Shown: positions 8,623 through 20,469, counted from the first letter of the stretch. The stretch is 64,000 nt of DNA from Bacteroides sp. (GCA_022648295.1 JALCME010000016.1:1-64000), one strand, 5' to 3'. Made by a program: numbers and translations. The notes: generated by a model not told the origin, from the sequence alone.

Positions 8623-9595
8623 TCATAACACTCTTTGGACGATGGGTTTTATACGGATGTGTATAGCAAATTTTTTTCTTTTTGCATCCATTTACATGCT
8701 TTTTCCGGTGCTTCCTGTAGTCATGGGGCAACGGTTGGACATCTCTATTGCCCAGGCCAGTTATATGTTTTTGGCTTTCGCTGTAGGCATGTTTGCAGTT
8801 GGTCCGTTTCATTCATATTTGGGTGATCATTATAAGCGGAAGCGTGTTCTTTTATATTCTGTCTTCGTTATGCTGGCGGCTACGATGGGATATTGGGTCG
8901 TTGGTTCTTACTTTGAATTATTAGGGCTTGCTGCAATACAGGGAGGCTGTTTTAGTCTGGCAACTACTGCCGGAATTACGGTTGCTATTGACATAACAAC
9001 GTCTTTTTGCCGCAGTTCGGGAAATATGGCGCATGCATTGGCTGCCCGGTTGGGTATGCTGGTGGGAGTAGGAGTAGGGTATTGGATTTATTTGTCAGAA
9101 GACTTTCAAACTTTATTGTATATTTCCGTGGCTTGTGGGCTTGTATGTATGTGGTTTGCAGGGCGGGTATATGTTCCATTCCGTGCTCCTATAGGAATAA
9201 GTCGTTGCAATTTTGATCGTTTTTTATTGTTGAGAGGATGGCTTCCGGCTGTTGATCTGGTACTAGTGGCTTTTATACCAGGAATGCTTATACCTTTATT
9301 GGGGCAGGGGGATTTTAGCTCGTTGCTGTTGTTGTTTATTCTGGCTCTTCTTACTATTCCATATATAAGAATGTTTGTGAAACTATCTCAGCATTGTCAA
9401 CGTGGAACGGCTAATACAACTTGCCACTTGTCCATGGAAACAGGAATTTTAGTGGGGATGGTTATTGCTTATCATCTCTTGGAGAAACTGCCTGTTTGGA
9501 AGATATATCAGTATGAAGCTATCATCGCTGTAATAGCTTTATTGTTTTTCTTCTTACTGGTTTATCCATATTATAAGAAGAAGAAGGTGAGATAG
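8603..9595 (+). CDS. MFS-type transporter, short form
   Basis: A 330-residue hydrophobic protein. The N-terminal half has the major facilitator loop between helices 2 and 3 ([18 protein letters not shown], matching the GxxxDxxGRR motif loosely). About ten helices are countable, fewer than the usual twelve, so the C-terminal half is reduced. The reading frame begins inside panB, 20 bases before its stop, and the end overlaps the convergent diacylglycerol kinase gene by 25 bases. A role in pantoate or pantothenate traffic is suggested only by the coupling with panB; the family match is clear but the substrate is not. Confidence 0.75.
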   Translation: MRKSNTNHNTLWTMGFIRMCIANFFLFASIYMLFPVLPVVMGQRLDISIAQASYMFLAFAVGMFAVGPFHSYLGDHYKRKRVLLYSVFVMLAATMGYWVVGSYFELLGLAAIQGGCFSLATTAGITVAIDITTSFCRSSGNMAHALAARLGMLVGVGVGYWIYLSEDFQTLLYISVACGLVCMWFAGRVYVPFRAPIGISRCNFDRFLLLRGWLPAVDLVLVAFIPGMLIPLLGQGDFSSLLLLFILALLTIPYIRMFVKLSQHCQRGTANTTCHLSMETGILVGMVIAYHLLEKLPVWKIYQYEAIIAVIALLFFFLLVYPYYKKKKVR

Positions 9596-9942
9596 GGAGC
9601 GAAAATAATGATTCCAATAATTGCCGCTGTGACAGCACATATCAGTACTGCTCCGGCGGCAATATCTTTAATCTGACCGGCAATAGGATGACGCTCGGGG
9701 GAAATCATGTCCACCAATTTTTCAATAGCCGTGTTCAGTAATTCCATGGCAATTACCAAGCCAATGCAGAGAATAATAATTGTCCATTCTGTAGGGGAGA
9801 TGCCAAAGAAAAAGCCTGCCATGATTACGATAGCTGTAGCAATGAGATGGAAACTAAGGTTCTGTCCCTTTCCGATGCAGCTTCTGATGCCTTTCCATGC
9901 ATAACCGAAACTTCGCAATTGTTTCTTATAATCGTATTTCAT
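9571..9942 (-). CDS. dgkA: Diacylglycerol kinase family protein (DgkA-like lipid kinase)
   Basis: A 123-residue protein with three membrane helices and the family motif MELLNTAIEKLVDMI...KDIAAGAVL, containing the Glu and Asn that bind Mg-ATP in DgkA. In bacteria with undecaprenol, this group phosphorylates either diacylglycerol or undecaprenol, feeding phospholipid or cell-wall carrier recycling; the sequence alone does not decide. It lies 31 bases after the relA gene on the same strand and is probably co-transcribed. Its last 25 bases overlap the end of the convergent MFS gene, an uncommon arrangement in which the two mRNAs would be complementary at their ends. Confidence 0.88.
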   Translation of the reverse strand: MKYDYKKQLRSFGYAWKGIRSCIGKGQNLSFHLIATAIVIMAGFFFGISPTEWTIIILCIGLVIAMELLNTAIEKLVDMISPERHPIAGQIKDIAAGAVLICAVTAAIIGIIIFAPYLTFFFL

Positions 9943-9973
9943 ACTATATATGACTTATACACTCTCTTGCTCC

Positions 9974-12190
9974 TTAATTTCGTGAAACTTGTTTCACTCC
10001 TTTGACTGTCCTGAGTTTTTTGATTAATGCTTCAAGGCGTCCCGTATCTCCTACCATGATTGTCAATGTTCCGGAGAATAAGCCATCATGGGAATCAATG
10101 CTTATGGAGCGCAGTGATATGTCGTTTTCCTTTGAAATGACGGAAGTGATATTTGTGACAATGCCAATATCATCGTGTCCCACAACGCGCAATGTAATAG
10201 GATATTGCGTCCCTTGAGATTTTCCCGCCCAGCGTGCTTTTACAATACGATAGCCGAAACGTTCACGCAGGTCGCTTGCATTGGGACAGTCGCATCGGTG
10301 TATCTTTATTCCTCCGGATACAGTGACAAAGCCGAATACATCATCTCCGTAGATCGGATTGCAGCAGCGTGCCAGTTTAAAATCGAGTCCTTTCAGGTTC
10401 TGGTCGATGACGAGGACATCCTCTTTTCCTTTTGTTTCTTCTTCTTGTATGGGTTGGAGATTATAACCCTCGGCGCTTCGGTAAGTGACCTCATCATGAG
10501 TGTCGTTTTCCCGTTTTTGCTGTTCGAGGTATTTGTCTATGATATCGTTTACTTCTAATGCACCATCTGCAATGGTTTGATAAAACTCCGTCACGGTTTT
10601 GAATCCGAGGCGTTTGATGAGACGCATCATAACCGCTTCATCATAATCAATCTTCCTGTTTTTGAATTTACGCTCCAGCGTTTCTTTGGCAAAAGCGTGT
10701 TGACGGGCCGCCATCTCTTTTAAGGCTTGACGTATTTTAGTCCGTGCCTTGGAAGTGGTGACAATGTTCAACCAGTCTTGTTTGGGTGTTTGAGTGTTTG
10801 AGGTCATGATTTCCACTTGGTCACCACTATGCAGGACTTGGCGCAATTGTGCATTTTTCCCATTTACTTTTGCCCCAATGCATTTAGACCCCAGCTTACT
10901 ATGGATCTGGAAGGCAAAATCAAGGACAGTGGAACCTTTTCCTAGCTTAAATAGATCACCTTTGGGAGTGAAAACGAAAACTTCATCTTCATAAAGATCT
11001 AGTTTGAACTGGTCCATAGCCTCTAAGCCGTTGTCGGAATTTTCCAGAGCTTCGCGTACGGATGTCAGCCATTCGTCTAGCCCGCTTTCCCCTTTAACTC
11101 CTTTATACCTCCAGTGAGCAGCAAGACCACGTTCCGCTATATCATCCATGCGTTCGGTACGTATTTGTACTTCCACCCATTTGGCTTCAGGACCCATAAC
11201 CGTAATGTGAAGTGACTCATATCCATTGCTTTTGGGTACTGATAACCAGTCACGCAAGCGTTTTGGATTAGGTTGGTACATGTCTGTTACAATAGAATAG
11301 ACTTGCCAGCATTCCTGTTTCTCCTTTTCCAGAGGAGAATCTAATATGATACGGATAGCGAACAAATCATATACCCCTTCGAACGGACATTTCTGTTTTT
11401 TCATTTTCTGATAAATGGAATGAATGGATTTGGTTCGTCCTTTAATATGGAACTTTAATCCACTTTCTTCCAGCATCTTTTGTACCGGGGCGATGAATGC
11501 GGCTATGTATTTGTCACGAGCTGCTTTGGTAGCGTTCAGTTTGTCTTTGATATGGTAATAAATCTCCTTTTCCGTATATTTTAGCGAGAGATCTTCCAAC
11601 TCCGATTTCAACTTATACAATCCTAGTTTATGTGCAATTGGAGCATATAGGTATGCGGCCTCATTGGCCACCTGCTTTCGCGCTTCATCGTTGGGGCTGT
11701 CTTTTATTTGCCTCATGACGTTAACGCGATTGGCGATCATAATCAGGATGACGCGCATGTCTTCAGCGAATGAAAGCAAAAGGTTCCGAAAGTTCTCCGA
11801 TTCGATGGTGGGGCTTTTGGAATATAATTCATTGACCCGGATAAGTCCGCGAATGATACCGGCCACATCTTCTCCATACATTTTCTGTACTTCTTCCGTG
11901 GTATAGGCTCCGCTCTTTACACTTTCATGCAGCATGATACCGAGTATGGATGCTCGCTTCATACCTATTTCTTCGGCCACAATGACGGCCGTTTGCATGT
12001 CTTTGATCAGGGGATTCAGTCCGAATGTATCGCGCTGGACGTGGTTGTTTTTTATGGAATTAACAAGATGTGTTTTTAGTTTCTTGCAATCGCCCCTCTT
12101 CAATGTTTCTCCCGTTAATCTCAATAATTTCCGGTAAAGCAAAAAGAGTTGTTCTTTTTCTTCGGTAGTGAAAAAATCATCTCTGTCCAT
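9974..12190 (-). CDS. relA: RelA-type (p)ppGpp synthetase with degenerate hydrolase domain
   Basis: A 738-residue long RSH protein: N-terminal HD-like domain (about 45-200), synthetase (about 235-365, with GRTKSIHSIYQKM, NGYESLHITV and VEVQIRT, whose Glu is catalytic), TGS (about 405-470), Cys-rich segment RCCNP...HRCDCPN (about 625-660) and C-terminal ACT domain. The hydrolase signature HDxxED is replaced by HESVKS (His88-Glu89), and the downstream Asp of the ADRLHNMR motif is Asn154 in IANRVNVMR. It should therefore make but not degrade ppGpp, as in E. coli RelA. It senses stalled ribosomes through the C-terminal domains. It heads an operon with dgkA. Confidence 0.92.
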   Translation of the reverse strand: MDRDDFFTTEEKEQLFLLYRKLLRLTGETLKRGDCKKLKTHLVNSIKNNHVQRDTFGLNPLIKDMQTAVIVAEEIGMKRASILGIMLHESVKSGAYTTEEVQKMYGEDVAGIIRGLIRVNELYSKSPTIESENFRNLLLSFAEDMRVILIMIANRVNVMRQIKDSPNDEARKQVANEAAYLYAPIAHKLGLYKLKSELEDLSLKYTEKEIYYHIKDKLNATKAARDKYIAAFIAPVQKMLEESGLKFHIKGRTKSIHSIYQKMKKQKCPFEGVYDLFAIRIILDSPLEKEKQECWQVYSIVTDMYQPNPKRLRDWLSVPKSNGYESLHITVMGPEAKWVEVQIRTERMDDIAERGLAAHWRYKGVKGESGLDEWLTSVREALENSDNGLEAMDQFKLDLYEDEVFVFTPKGDLFKLGKGSTVLDFAFQIHSKLGSKCIGAKVNGKNAQLRQVLHSGDQVEIMTSNTQTPKQDWLNIVTTSKARTKIRQALKEMAARQHAFAKETLERKFKNRKIDYDEAVMMRLIKRLGFKTVTEFYQTIADGALEVNDIIDKYLEQQKRENDTHDEVTYRSAEGYNLQPIQEEETKGKEDVLVIDQNLKGLDFKLARCCNPIYGDDVFGFVTVSGGIKIHRCDCPNASDLRERFGYRIVKARWAGKSQGTQYPITLRVVGHDDIGIVTNITSVISKENDISLRSISIDSHDGLFSGTLTIMVGDTGRLEALIKKLRTVKGVKQVSRN

Positions 12191-12211
12191 AATCGTCCAT
12201 TTTTTGTGCTG

Positions 12212-12219
12212 TAAAGGTA
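12212..12219 (-). promoter_or_regulatory. Probable -7 box for relA-dgkA
   Basis: TACCTTTA on the minus strand, one mismatch from TAnnTTTG, 21 bases upstream of the relA ATG. Confidence 0.4.
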
Positions 12220-12261
12220 GTTTTTTTCTTCTTTTTCTTCATAGTGCTTGTGCTTTTTTTG

Positions 12262-12269
12262 TATTTTTG
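12262..12269 (+). promoter_or_regulatory. Probable -7 box for the DUF4301-purT unit
   Basis: TATTTTTG, a perfect TAnnTTTG, 24 bases upstream of the ATG at 12294. The preceding T-rich stretch has only weak -33 candidates (TTTC). Confidence 0.45.
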
Positions 12270-12293
12270 GGCATGATTTAATGATTAGCTATT

Positions 12294-13811
12294 ATGATTA
12301 CACAGCAAGATAAGGAGCTGCTTGCTCAAAAAGGCATCTCCGAAGAACAGATAGCCGAACAGTTGGCTTATTTTAAGAAGGGTTTTCCCTATTTAAAGTT
12401 AGCTGCTGCCGCTTCTGTAGAGAAAGGTATTATGGTGCCTGATGCAGACCAGCAGAGAATTTATCTTGACGCTTGGGAAGCTTATGTGCAGACGGACAGA
12501 GTGGTAATGAAATTTGTACCGGCGTCTGGCGCTGCCAGTAGGATGTTTAAGAATCTTTTCGAGTTTCTTTCTTCTGATGGTGATATTCCTACTACGGAGT
12601 TTGAAAAAACGTTCTTCGAACAAATTGAGAAGTTTGCTTTTTACAATGATTTGAATGCGATTTGTCGGAAGATTGAAGGGAAAGATATTTCGGCATTGCT
12701 ATCAGTGGGAGCTTATAAGTCCGTGGTGGTGTTATTGCTTAATGCTTCAGGACTTAACTATGGCTCGTTGCCTAAAGGTTTGTTGAAATTCCATAAATAT
12801 GAAGAAGAAAGCCGTACCCCTTTGGAAGAACATTTGGTGGAAGGTGCTCTTTACGCTACAAACAAGAGTGGAAAAGTGAATGTACACTTTACGGTTTCTC
12901 CCGAGCATCGGAATTTGTTTGAAACGTTAGTTGAAAGTAAAACAAGTTTTTATGCCCGGAAGTATGGAGTGGATTATGAAGTTTCTTTCTCTGAACAAAA
13001 ATCTTCTACTGATACTCTTGCTGTTGATATGGACAATAATCCTTTCCGAGATAATGGAAAATTGGTCTTTCGCCCGGGTGGTCATGGGGCGCTTATTGAG
13101 AATTTGAATGATCTGGATGCCGATGTCATTTTTATTAAGAATATTGATAATGTGGTCCCGGATAAATTGAAGGGAGATACTGTACTTTACAAGAAAATTA
13201 TAGCCGGGGTACTTATACTTCTGCAACAGCAGGCTTTTACATATTTGCAGTTGTTGGATAGTGGCAAATATACCCATGAACAAGTTCTGGAGATTCTGCA
13301 ATTCTTGCAGAAGAAGTTCTGTTGTAAGAATCCGGAGACAAAATATTTAGAAGATGCTGAACTTGTTATTTATCTAAAGAATAAGTTAAACCGCCCTATA
13401 CGTGTTTGTGGCATGGTAAGGAATGTTGGAGAACCTGGAGGTGGACCGTTCCTTGCTTATAATAGTGATGGAACTATATCTCTGCAAATATTGGAGAGCT
13501 CACAGATAGATATGAGTGATCCTGAAAAGAAAGAAATGTTTGAGAAAGGGACTCATTTTAATCCGGTGGATTTGGTTTGTGGTGTGCGGGACTATAAAGG
13601 AACTAAATTTAATCTTACGGATTACGTGGATAAAGCTACCGGTTTTATTTCATATAAATCAAAGAACGGAAGAAATCTTAAAGCTCTTGAACTTCCCGGT
13701 CTCTGGAACGGTGCAATGAGTGATTGGAATACCGTATTCGTAGAAGTTCCGTTGAGTACTTTCAATCCGGTAAAGGCTGTAAATGATCTGCTTCGTGAGC
13801 AGCATCAATGA
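12294..13811 (+). CDS. DUF4301 family protein
   Basis: A 505-residue soluble protein with the features of DUF4301: VMKFVPASGAASRMFKNL near residues 65-85, FRPGGHGALIENLNDL at about 260 and a conserved VCGMVRNVGEPGGGPF at about 375. The PASGAASRMFK and GGHGALI motifs resemble the nucleotide-binding and sugar-binding loops of nucleotidyltransferase-like sugar-1-phosphate uridylyltransferases, but no activity has been assigned to my knowledge. No signal peptide, so cytoplasmic. It precedes purT by 52 bases with no terminator between, so the two are probably in one transcript. Confidence 0.8.
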   Translation: MITQQDKELLAQKGISEEQIAEQLAYFKKGFPYLKLAAAASVEKGIMVPDADQQRIYLDAWEAYVQTDRVVMKFVPASGAASRMFKNLFEFLSSDGDIPTTEFEKTFFEQIEKFAFYNDLNAICRKIEGKDISALLSVGAYKSVVVLLLNASGLNYGSLPKGLLKFHKYEEESRTPLEEHLVEGALYATNKSGKVNVHFTVSPEHRNLFETLVESKTSFYARKYGVDYEVSFSEQKSSTDTLAVDMDNNPFRDNGKLVFRPGGHGALIENLNDLDADVIFIKNIDNVVPDKLKGDTVLYKKIIAGVLILLQQQAFTYLQLLDSGKYTHEQVLEILQFLQKKFCCKNPETKYLEDAELVIYLKNKLNRPIRVCGMVRNVGEPGGGPFLAYNSDGTISLQILESSQIDMSDPEKKEMFEKGTHFNPVDLVCGVRDYKGTKFNLTDYVDKATGFISYKSKNGRNLKALELPGLWNGAMSDWNTVFVEVPLSTFNPVKAVNDLLREQHQ

Positions 13812-13863
13812 ATAGAGTATTAGTGTAGTTTTGATATAAAAAAGTCATAATCTATATAGTTTA

Positions 13864-15030
13864 ATGAAAAAAATATTATTATTAGGATCCGGTGAACTCG
13901 GTAAAGAATTTGTTATTGCAGCTCAGCGTAAGGGGCAGCATATCATAGCGTGTGATTCCTATGCCGGGGCTCCAGCTATGCAGGTGGCAGATGAATGTGA
14001 AGTATTCAGCATGCTTGATGGTGATGCATTGGACCAGGCGGTACGTAAGCATAAACCGGATATTATTGTGCCTGAGATAGAAGCTATCCGTACAGAACGT
14101 CTATATAATTTTGAAAAAGAAGGTATTCAGGTAGTTCCCAGTGCCCGTGCCGTTAATTTCACGATGAACCGTAAGGCCATTCGTGATCTTGCTGCAAAAG
14201 AACTGGGGTTGAAAACTGCTAAATATTTCTATGCGAAATCATTTGATGAGTTGAAGCTAGCGGCAGAGAAGGTTGGATTTCCATGTGTGGTAAAACCATT
14301 GATGTCTTCGTCTGGTAAGGGGCAATCGGTGGTAAAGAATGCTGGTGAACTGGAGCATGCATGGGAGTATGGTTGTAATGGTAGCCGTGGTGATATCAAG
14401 GAATTGATTATCGAAGAATTTATCAAATTTGATAGTGAAATTACTCTTCTTACGGTTACACAGAAGAATGGTCCTACTTTATTTTGCCCGCCTATAGGAC
14501 ATGTGCAAAAGGGTGGGGATTATCGTGAAAGTTTTCAACCTGCGCATATTGATCCGGAACATTTAAAAGAGGCCGAAGTAATGGCAGAAAAAGTGACGCG
14601 GGCTTTGACGGGTGCCGGACTTTGGGGAGTTGAATTTTTCTTAAGTCATGAAAATGGAGTCTATTTCTCTGAGTTATCTCCCCGGCCTCATGATACCGGC
14701 ATGGTGACATTGGCTGGCACGCAAAATCTAAATGAGTTCGAACTTCATCTGCGTGCGGTTTTAGGATTGCCTATACCTAATATTAAGCAGGAACGTATGG
14801 GGGCCAGTGCGGTTGTGCTTTCTCCTATTGCTAGTAAGGAACGTCCTAATTATCGGGGTATAGAAGAAGTTACTAAAGAAGAAGATACTTATATACGTAT
14901 ATTCGGTAAGCCATTTACACGGCTTAATCGTCGTATGGGAGTTGTACTTTGTTATGCTCCTTTAAACTCTGATTTAGAGGCATTACGTGATAAAGTAAAA
15001 CGTTTGGCAGCGAAAGTTGAGGTTTATTGA
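13864..15030 (+). CDS. purT: Formate-dependent phosphoribosylglycinamide formyltransferase (GAR transformylase 2)
   Basis: A 388-residue ATP-grasp enzyme of purine synthesis that makes formyl-GAR from GAR, formate and ATP, bypassing the folate-dependent PurN. Visible features: N-terminal [24 protein letters not shown] (residue about 79), the ATP-grasp loop [14 protein letters not shown], the EEFI segment, the metal-binding GVEFFLS and [14 protein letters not shown]. Length and motif order match E. coli PurT (392). A hairpin 40 bases after its stop probably ends the transcript. Confidence 0.95.
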   Translation: MKKILLLGSGELGKEFVIAAQRKGQHIIACDSYAGAPAMQVADECEVFSMLDGDALDQAVRKHKPDIIVPEIEAIRTERLYNFEKEGIQVVPSARAVNFTMNRKAIRDLAAKELGLKTAKYFYAKSFDELKLAAEKVGFPCVVKPLMSSSGKGQSVVKNAGELEHAWEYGCNGSRGDIKELIIEEFIKFDSEITLLTVTQKNGPTLFCPPIGHVQKGGDYRESFQPAHIDPEHLKEAEVMAEKVTRALTGAGLWGVEFFLSHENGVYFSELSPRPHDTGMVTLAGTQNLNEFELHLRAVLGLPIPNIKQERMGASAVVLSPIASKERPNYRGIEEVTKEEDTYIRIFGKPFTRLNRRMGVVLCYAPLNSDLEALRDKVKRLAAKVEVY

Positions 15031-15071
15031 TCTTCTTATAGATGCTCTCCATCGCTATTTTCGATATAACT

Positions 15072-15131
15072 AAGATACTAATCATTCTTTTTATATATAA
15101 TTTGGAGTGATTAGTATCTTGTCTTGTTTTT
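15072..15131 (+). terminator. Terminator-like inverted repeat after purT
   Basis: AAGATACTAATCA (15072-15084) pairs perfectly with TGATTAGTATCTT (15108-15120), loop 23 bases, followed by the T-rich GTCTTGTTTTTT. Confidence 0.6.
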
Positions 15132-16957
<1,826 letters not shown>

Positions 16958-17000
16958 TATTGTGATGCAGTACCGATGATTCTAATTAATAATTAATAAG

Positions 17001-17246
17001 ATGAGTGAATTGCATTTAAATATAGTCTCTCCCGAGAAAGAAATTTATAATGGAGAAGTGGAGAGTGTCACATTGCCAGGCACGATGGGAACTTTTACCA
17101 TTTTACCTCAGCACGCTCCTATTGTTTCTTCACTAGGCTCCGGAAAAGTAATTTATTTGACGAAAGGGGGCGAAGAACATTCTTTTGATATTCAAGGCGG
17201 TTTTGTAGAACTTAGCGAAGGTATTATATCGGCTTGTGTTGATTGA
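17001..17246 (+). CDS. atpC: ATP synthase F1 subunit epsilon, short form
   Basis: Only 81 residues: it contains the N-terminal beta-sandwich (LHLNIVSPEKEIYNGEVESV, LPGTMGTFTILPQHAPIVSSL) that docks on gamma and the c-ring, and ends right after the sandwich. The C-terminal two-helix domain that inhibits ATP hydrolysis in E. coli epsilon (about 139 residues) is absent. The downstream sequence shows no frame continuing the helices, so this is a natural short form and not a frameshift. It lies 43 bases after atpD. Confidence 0.95.
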   Translation: MSELHLNIVSPEKEIYNGEVESVTLPGTMGTFTILPQHAPIVSSLGSGKVIYLTKGGEEHSFDIQGGFVELSEGIISACVD

Positions 17247-17305
17247 GTCGGTAATCGTTTTTCGTTGAGTCTTTTTTTAACCGCTAATTCTTAAATACTA
17301 ACACC

Positions 17306-17722
17306 ATGAACATCAGTTTGACAAAGCGTAATTTTTTTGTCCAGCTCATTCTTTTGACTATGATTTTGGGCGGAATTGGCGCTGTTTTTTTGCAGTATGT
17401 ATTGCCCGGACTTTATTTTGAAGGATACCCTTTTATACCGGTATATTTCTTATTGTTCGGAGGAGTTGAAATCTCAATTTTTGATGCATGTCGCAAGTAT
17501 ACACCCAAAAGGCTGGTGTTTTTTTATTTAGCGGTGAAAATGATGAAGCTTGTCTTCTCAGTGCTTTTTTTAGTAGTATATTGCATTGGAATACATAAAG
17601 ATATAAAAGCATTCTTGTTGACGTTCATTGTTTATTATATAGTCTATTTAGTACACGAGACATGGTTTTTTGTAGTTTATGAAACGGCAAAAAAGAACCA
17701 AAAAGAAAAAGGTAAAAAATGA
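17306..17722 (+). CDS. AtpI-like membrane protein of the ATP synthase operon
   Basis: A 138-residue protein with four hydrophobic segments (about 10-33, 40-58, 70-93, 100-122) and a basic C-terminus. The position directly before subunit a, and the four-helix layout, correspond to AtpI, the assembly or c-ring chaperone of other bacteria, but I see no clear sequence motif that proves it. Its stop overlaps the start of atpB in an ATGA, so the two are translationally coupled. Confidence 0.65.
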   Translation: MNISLTKRNFFVQLILLTMILGGIGAVFLQYVLPGLYFEGYPFIPVYFLLFGGVEISIFDACRKYTPKRLVFFYLAVKMMKLVFSVLFLVVYCIGIHKDIKAFLLTFIVYYIVYLVHETWFFVVYETAKKNQKEKGKK

Positions 17723-18951
17723 AACAATTGCGTAATCTATTGATCGGAGGACTTTGGGTATTAGGACTTTGTGTTGCATTACCTCTTGCTGCGCAAAGTG
17801 ATAGTACTTCTCAGGTTACATCACATTCTCAGCCTCCCATATCAGCTGTGAAAGCAACAGTAGTGGAAGGTGATACGGCTTCTACCCAGAAAGATCGCGA
17901 AGAGTCTACTAGTAAGGCAAAGAATCCTGTTGATGTAAAAGGTCTTATTTTTGGTCATATCGGCGATGCATATGAATGGCATATTACGACATGGGGGCAT
18001 ACTAAAATATCTATCCCTTTACCTGTAATTATCTATAGTGAGCGTACAGGATGGCACGTCTTTCTCGCTTCCCGGCTGGAAGAAAATGGAGGAATTTATG
18101 AAGGACTTTCCATCGCACCTGAAGGAAGTAAATATGAAGGTAAGCTGGTGGAACATGATGAAGCTGAGAGTGAAATTCGTCCATGGGATATTTCTATTAC
18201 TAAGGTATCTTTTGCTTTACTCTTCAACAGTGCTTTATTAATTATCATCGTATTAAGTGTAGCCGGATGGTACCGGCGTCATCCAAAAGGAGACACAGCA
18301 CCCGGAGGTTTTGTAGGTATGATGGAGATGTTTATAATGGCTATTCATGATGATGTCATTAAGAACTGTGTAGGTTCTAATTATCATAAATATGCTCCGT
18401 ATTTACTAACTGCCTTCTTCTTTATTCTCATTAATAACCTGATGGGAATTGTACCTTTCTTTCCGGGAGGTGCTAATGTGACGGGCAATATTGCTATTAC
18501 CTTTGTGTTAGCATTATGTACATTTTTCGCTGTTAATCTTTTTGGTACAAAGACATATTGGAAAGATATCTTTTGGCCTGATGTCCCATGGTGGTTAAAA
18601 GTGCCGATACCAATGATGCCGTTTATTGAACTTTTTGGAATCTTTACCAAGCCGTTTGCTTTGATGATTCGTTTGTTTGCTAATATGTTGGCAGGTCATA
18701 TGGCTATGTTGGTATTAACTTCCCTGGTTTTTATATCTGTTAGCATGGGGCCGGTGGTGAATGGGACGCTAACAATTACATCCGTTGCTTTTAATATCTT
18801 TATGAACGCATTGGAGGTATTGGTCGCTTTTATTCAAGCCTATGTGTTTACTTTGTTGTCGGCTATATTTATAGGCTTGGCGCAAGAAAATAATAGTAAG
18901 AAAGAATCTAATCTGGTTGTGAATGAAAGCCGGAATGAAATGAATAAGTAA
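17719..18951 (+). CDS. atpB: ATP synthase Fo subunit a
   Basis: A 410-residue membrane protein with the proton-channel helix IRLFANMLAGHMAMLVL (essential Arg at residue 318) and the last helix ALEVLVAFIQAYVFTLLSAIFIGLA. It is 140 residues longer than E. coli subunit a: the N-terminus is a cleavable-looking signal sequence (LLIGGLWVLGLCVALPLAAQ) followed by a Ser/Thr-rich linker and a soluble region of about 100 residues before the first channel helix. This periplasmic extension is, as far as I recall, a Bacteroidetes trait. Confidence 0.96.
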   Translation: MKQLRNLLIGGLWVLGLCVALPLAAQSDSTSQVTSHSQPPISAVKATVVEGDTASTQKDREESTSKAKNPVDVKGLIFGHIGDAYEWHITTWGHTKISIPLPVIIYSERTGWHVFLASRLEENGGIYEGLSIAPEGSKYEGKLVEHDEAESEIRPWDISITKVSFALLFNSALLIIIVLSVAGWYRRHPKGDTAPGGFVGMMEMFIMAIHDDVIKNCVGSNYHKYAPYLLTAFFFILINNLMGIVPFFPGGANVTGNIAITFVLALCTFFAVNLFGTKTYWKDIFWPDVPWWLKVPIPMMPFIELFGIFTKPFALMIRLFANMLAGHMAMLVLTSLVFISVSMGPVVNGTLTITSVAFNIFMNALEVLVAFIQAYVFTLLSAIFIGLAQENNSKKESNLVVNESRNEMNK

Positions 18952-18977
18952 TTTGATTTTTGATTTATAATTTTTAA

Positions 18978-19250
<273 letters not shown>

Positions 19251-19259
19251 GTATAAATA

Positions 19260-19766
19260 ATGTCGTTATTAACACCTGATAGTGGGCTGCTATTCTGGAT
19301 GCTTCTGTCTTTTGGCGTAGTATTTGTCGTATTGGCTAAATATGGTTTTCCGGTTATCACAAAGATGGTGGAAAATCGCCAGGCGTACATTAATCAGTCA
19401 TTGGAAGTAGCAAAGGAAGCTAATGCACAGCTTGTTGAGTTGAAGGCGAAGGGTGACGAAATAGTAGCCAACGCCAGCAAAGAGCAAGGACGGATTTTGC
19501 GTGAGGCAATGCAGGAGCGTGATAAGATAATTGTTGAAGCACGTAAACATGCAGACCTTGCAGCGCAAAAAGAGTTGGAAGATGTGAAGTTACGGATACA
19601 GCAGGAGAAAGAAGAAGCTATTCGTGACATACGTCGTCAAGTGGCGGCATTATCTGTGGATATTGCTGAAAAAATTGTTCGTAAGGAATTGGATCAACCT
19701 CAGCAACAGATGGATATGATAGACCGTATGTTGGACGAGGTATTGACTGCGTCGAAAAGTAATTGA
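19260..19766 (+). CDS. atpF: ATP synthase Fo subunit b
   Basis: A 168-residue peripheral-stalk subunit: one N-terminal membrane helix (about residues 8-28, [21 protein letters not shown]) followed by a long charged coiled coil rich in Ala, Glu, Lys and Arg up to about residue 160. The motif [14 protein letters not shown] at the membrane exit is typical. It begins nine bases after atpE. Confidence 0.95.
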   Translation: MSLLTPDSGLLFWMLLSFGVVFVVLAKYGFPVITKMVENRQAYINQSLEVAKEANAQLVELKAKGDEIVANASKEQGRILREAMQERDKIIVEARKHADLAAQKELEDVKLRIQQEKEEAIRDIRRQVAALSVDIAEKIVRKELDQPQQQMDMIDRMLDEVLTASKSN

Positions 19767-19842
19767 TAATTGAAATTGAAACCTGATATTGAAAGTATTG
19801 AGCTTTTTATGAATAGGCTTTTGATTTATAATCTTTATTGAT

Positions 19843-20403
19843 ATGGATATAGGAATTGTGTCGATGCGATATGCCAAAGCACTAATAGAATATGCCCATG
19901 GTACTGGAGTTGAAGAACGCGTATATGGTGAAATTCGTATGTTGGAGCGTAGTTTCCGAAAGAATCCTGATATGCGTGGTGCATTGGATAATCCTATTTT
20001 GACAATTCGAGAAAAGTTTGCATTGATTTGCACGGCAGCAGTGGGAGATGGAGTTGCAAGTCGTGAATTTACCCGTTTCATCACTTTGATACTGAGAAAC
20101 AGGCGTGAGAACTTCTTGCATTATATCTGTTTGGGATTTCTAGATTTGTACCGAAAGTTAAAACATATCGGAGTAGGCAAACTTATAACGGCTGTTCCTG
20201 TAAGTAGAGCTGTATGGGAGCGTATTCGGGATAATGCATCTGCTTTATTGCATGCCCAAATGGAATTGCAGACAGAAGTAGATCCTTCTATTGAAGGTGG
20301 CTTTATATTCGATATTAATGATTATCGTTTAGATGCAAGTGTTGCTACGCAACTTAAGAAAGTGAAACAACAGTTCATTGATAAAAATAGAAGAATTGTG
20401 TAA
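19843..20403 (+). CDS. atpH: ATP synthase F1 subunit delta
   Basis: A 186-residue OSCP/delta subunit that ties the b stalk to the top of F1. The N-terminal helical domain contains RYAKALIEYAHGTGVEERVY, and the C-terminal part contains the family motif DPSIEGGFIFDINDYRLDASV. There is a 76-base gap after atpF with no hairpin. Confidence 0.94.
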   Translation: MDIGIVSMRYAKALIEYAHGTGVEERVYGEIRMLERSFRKNPDMRGALDNPILTIREKFALICTAAVGDGVASREFTRFITLILRNRRENFLHYICLGFLDLYRKLKHIGVGKLITAVPVSRAVWERIRDNASALLHAQMELQTEVDPSIEGGFIFDINDYRLDASVATQLKKVKQQFIDKNRRIV

Positions 20404-20469
20404 ATAGCTGATGCAAATAAAGTCGTTTATGATTTGAACTTTGTATCAATAACTTTATATTAAAAAATC

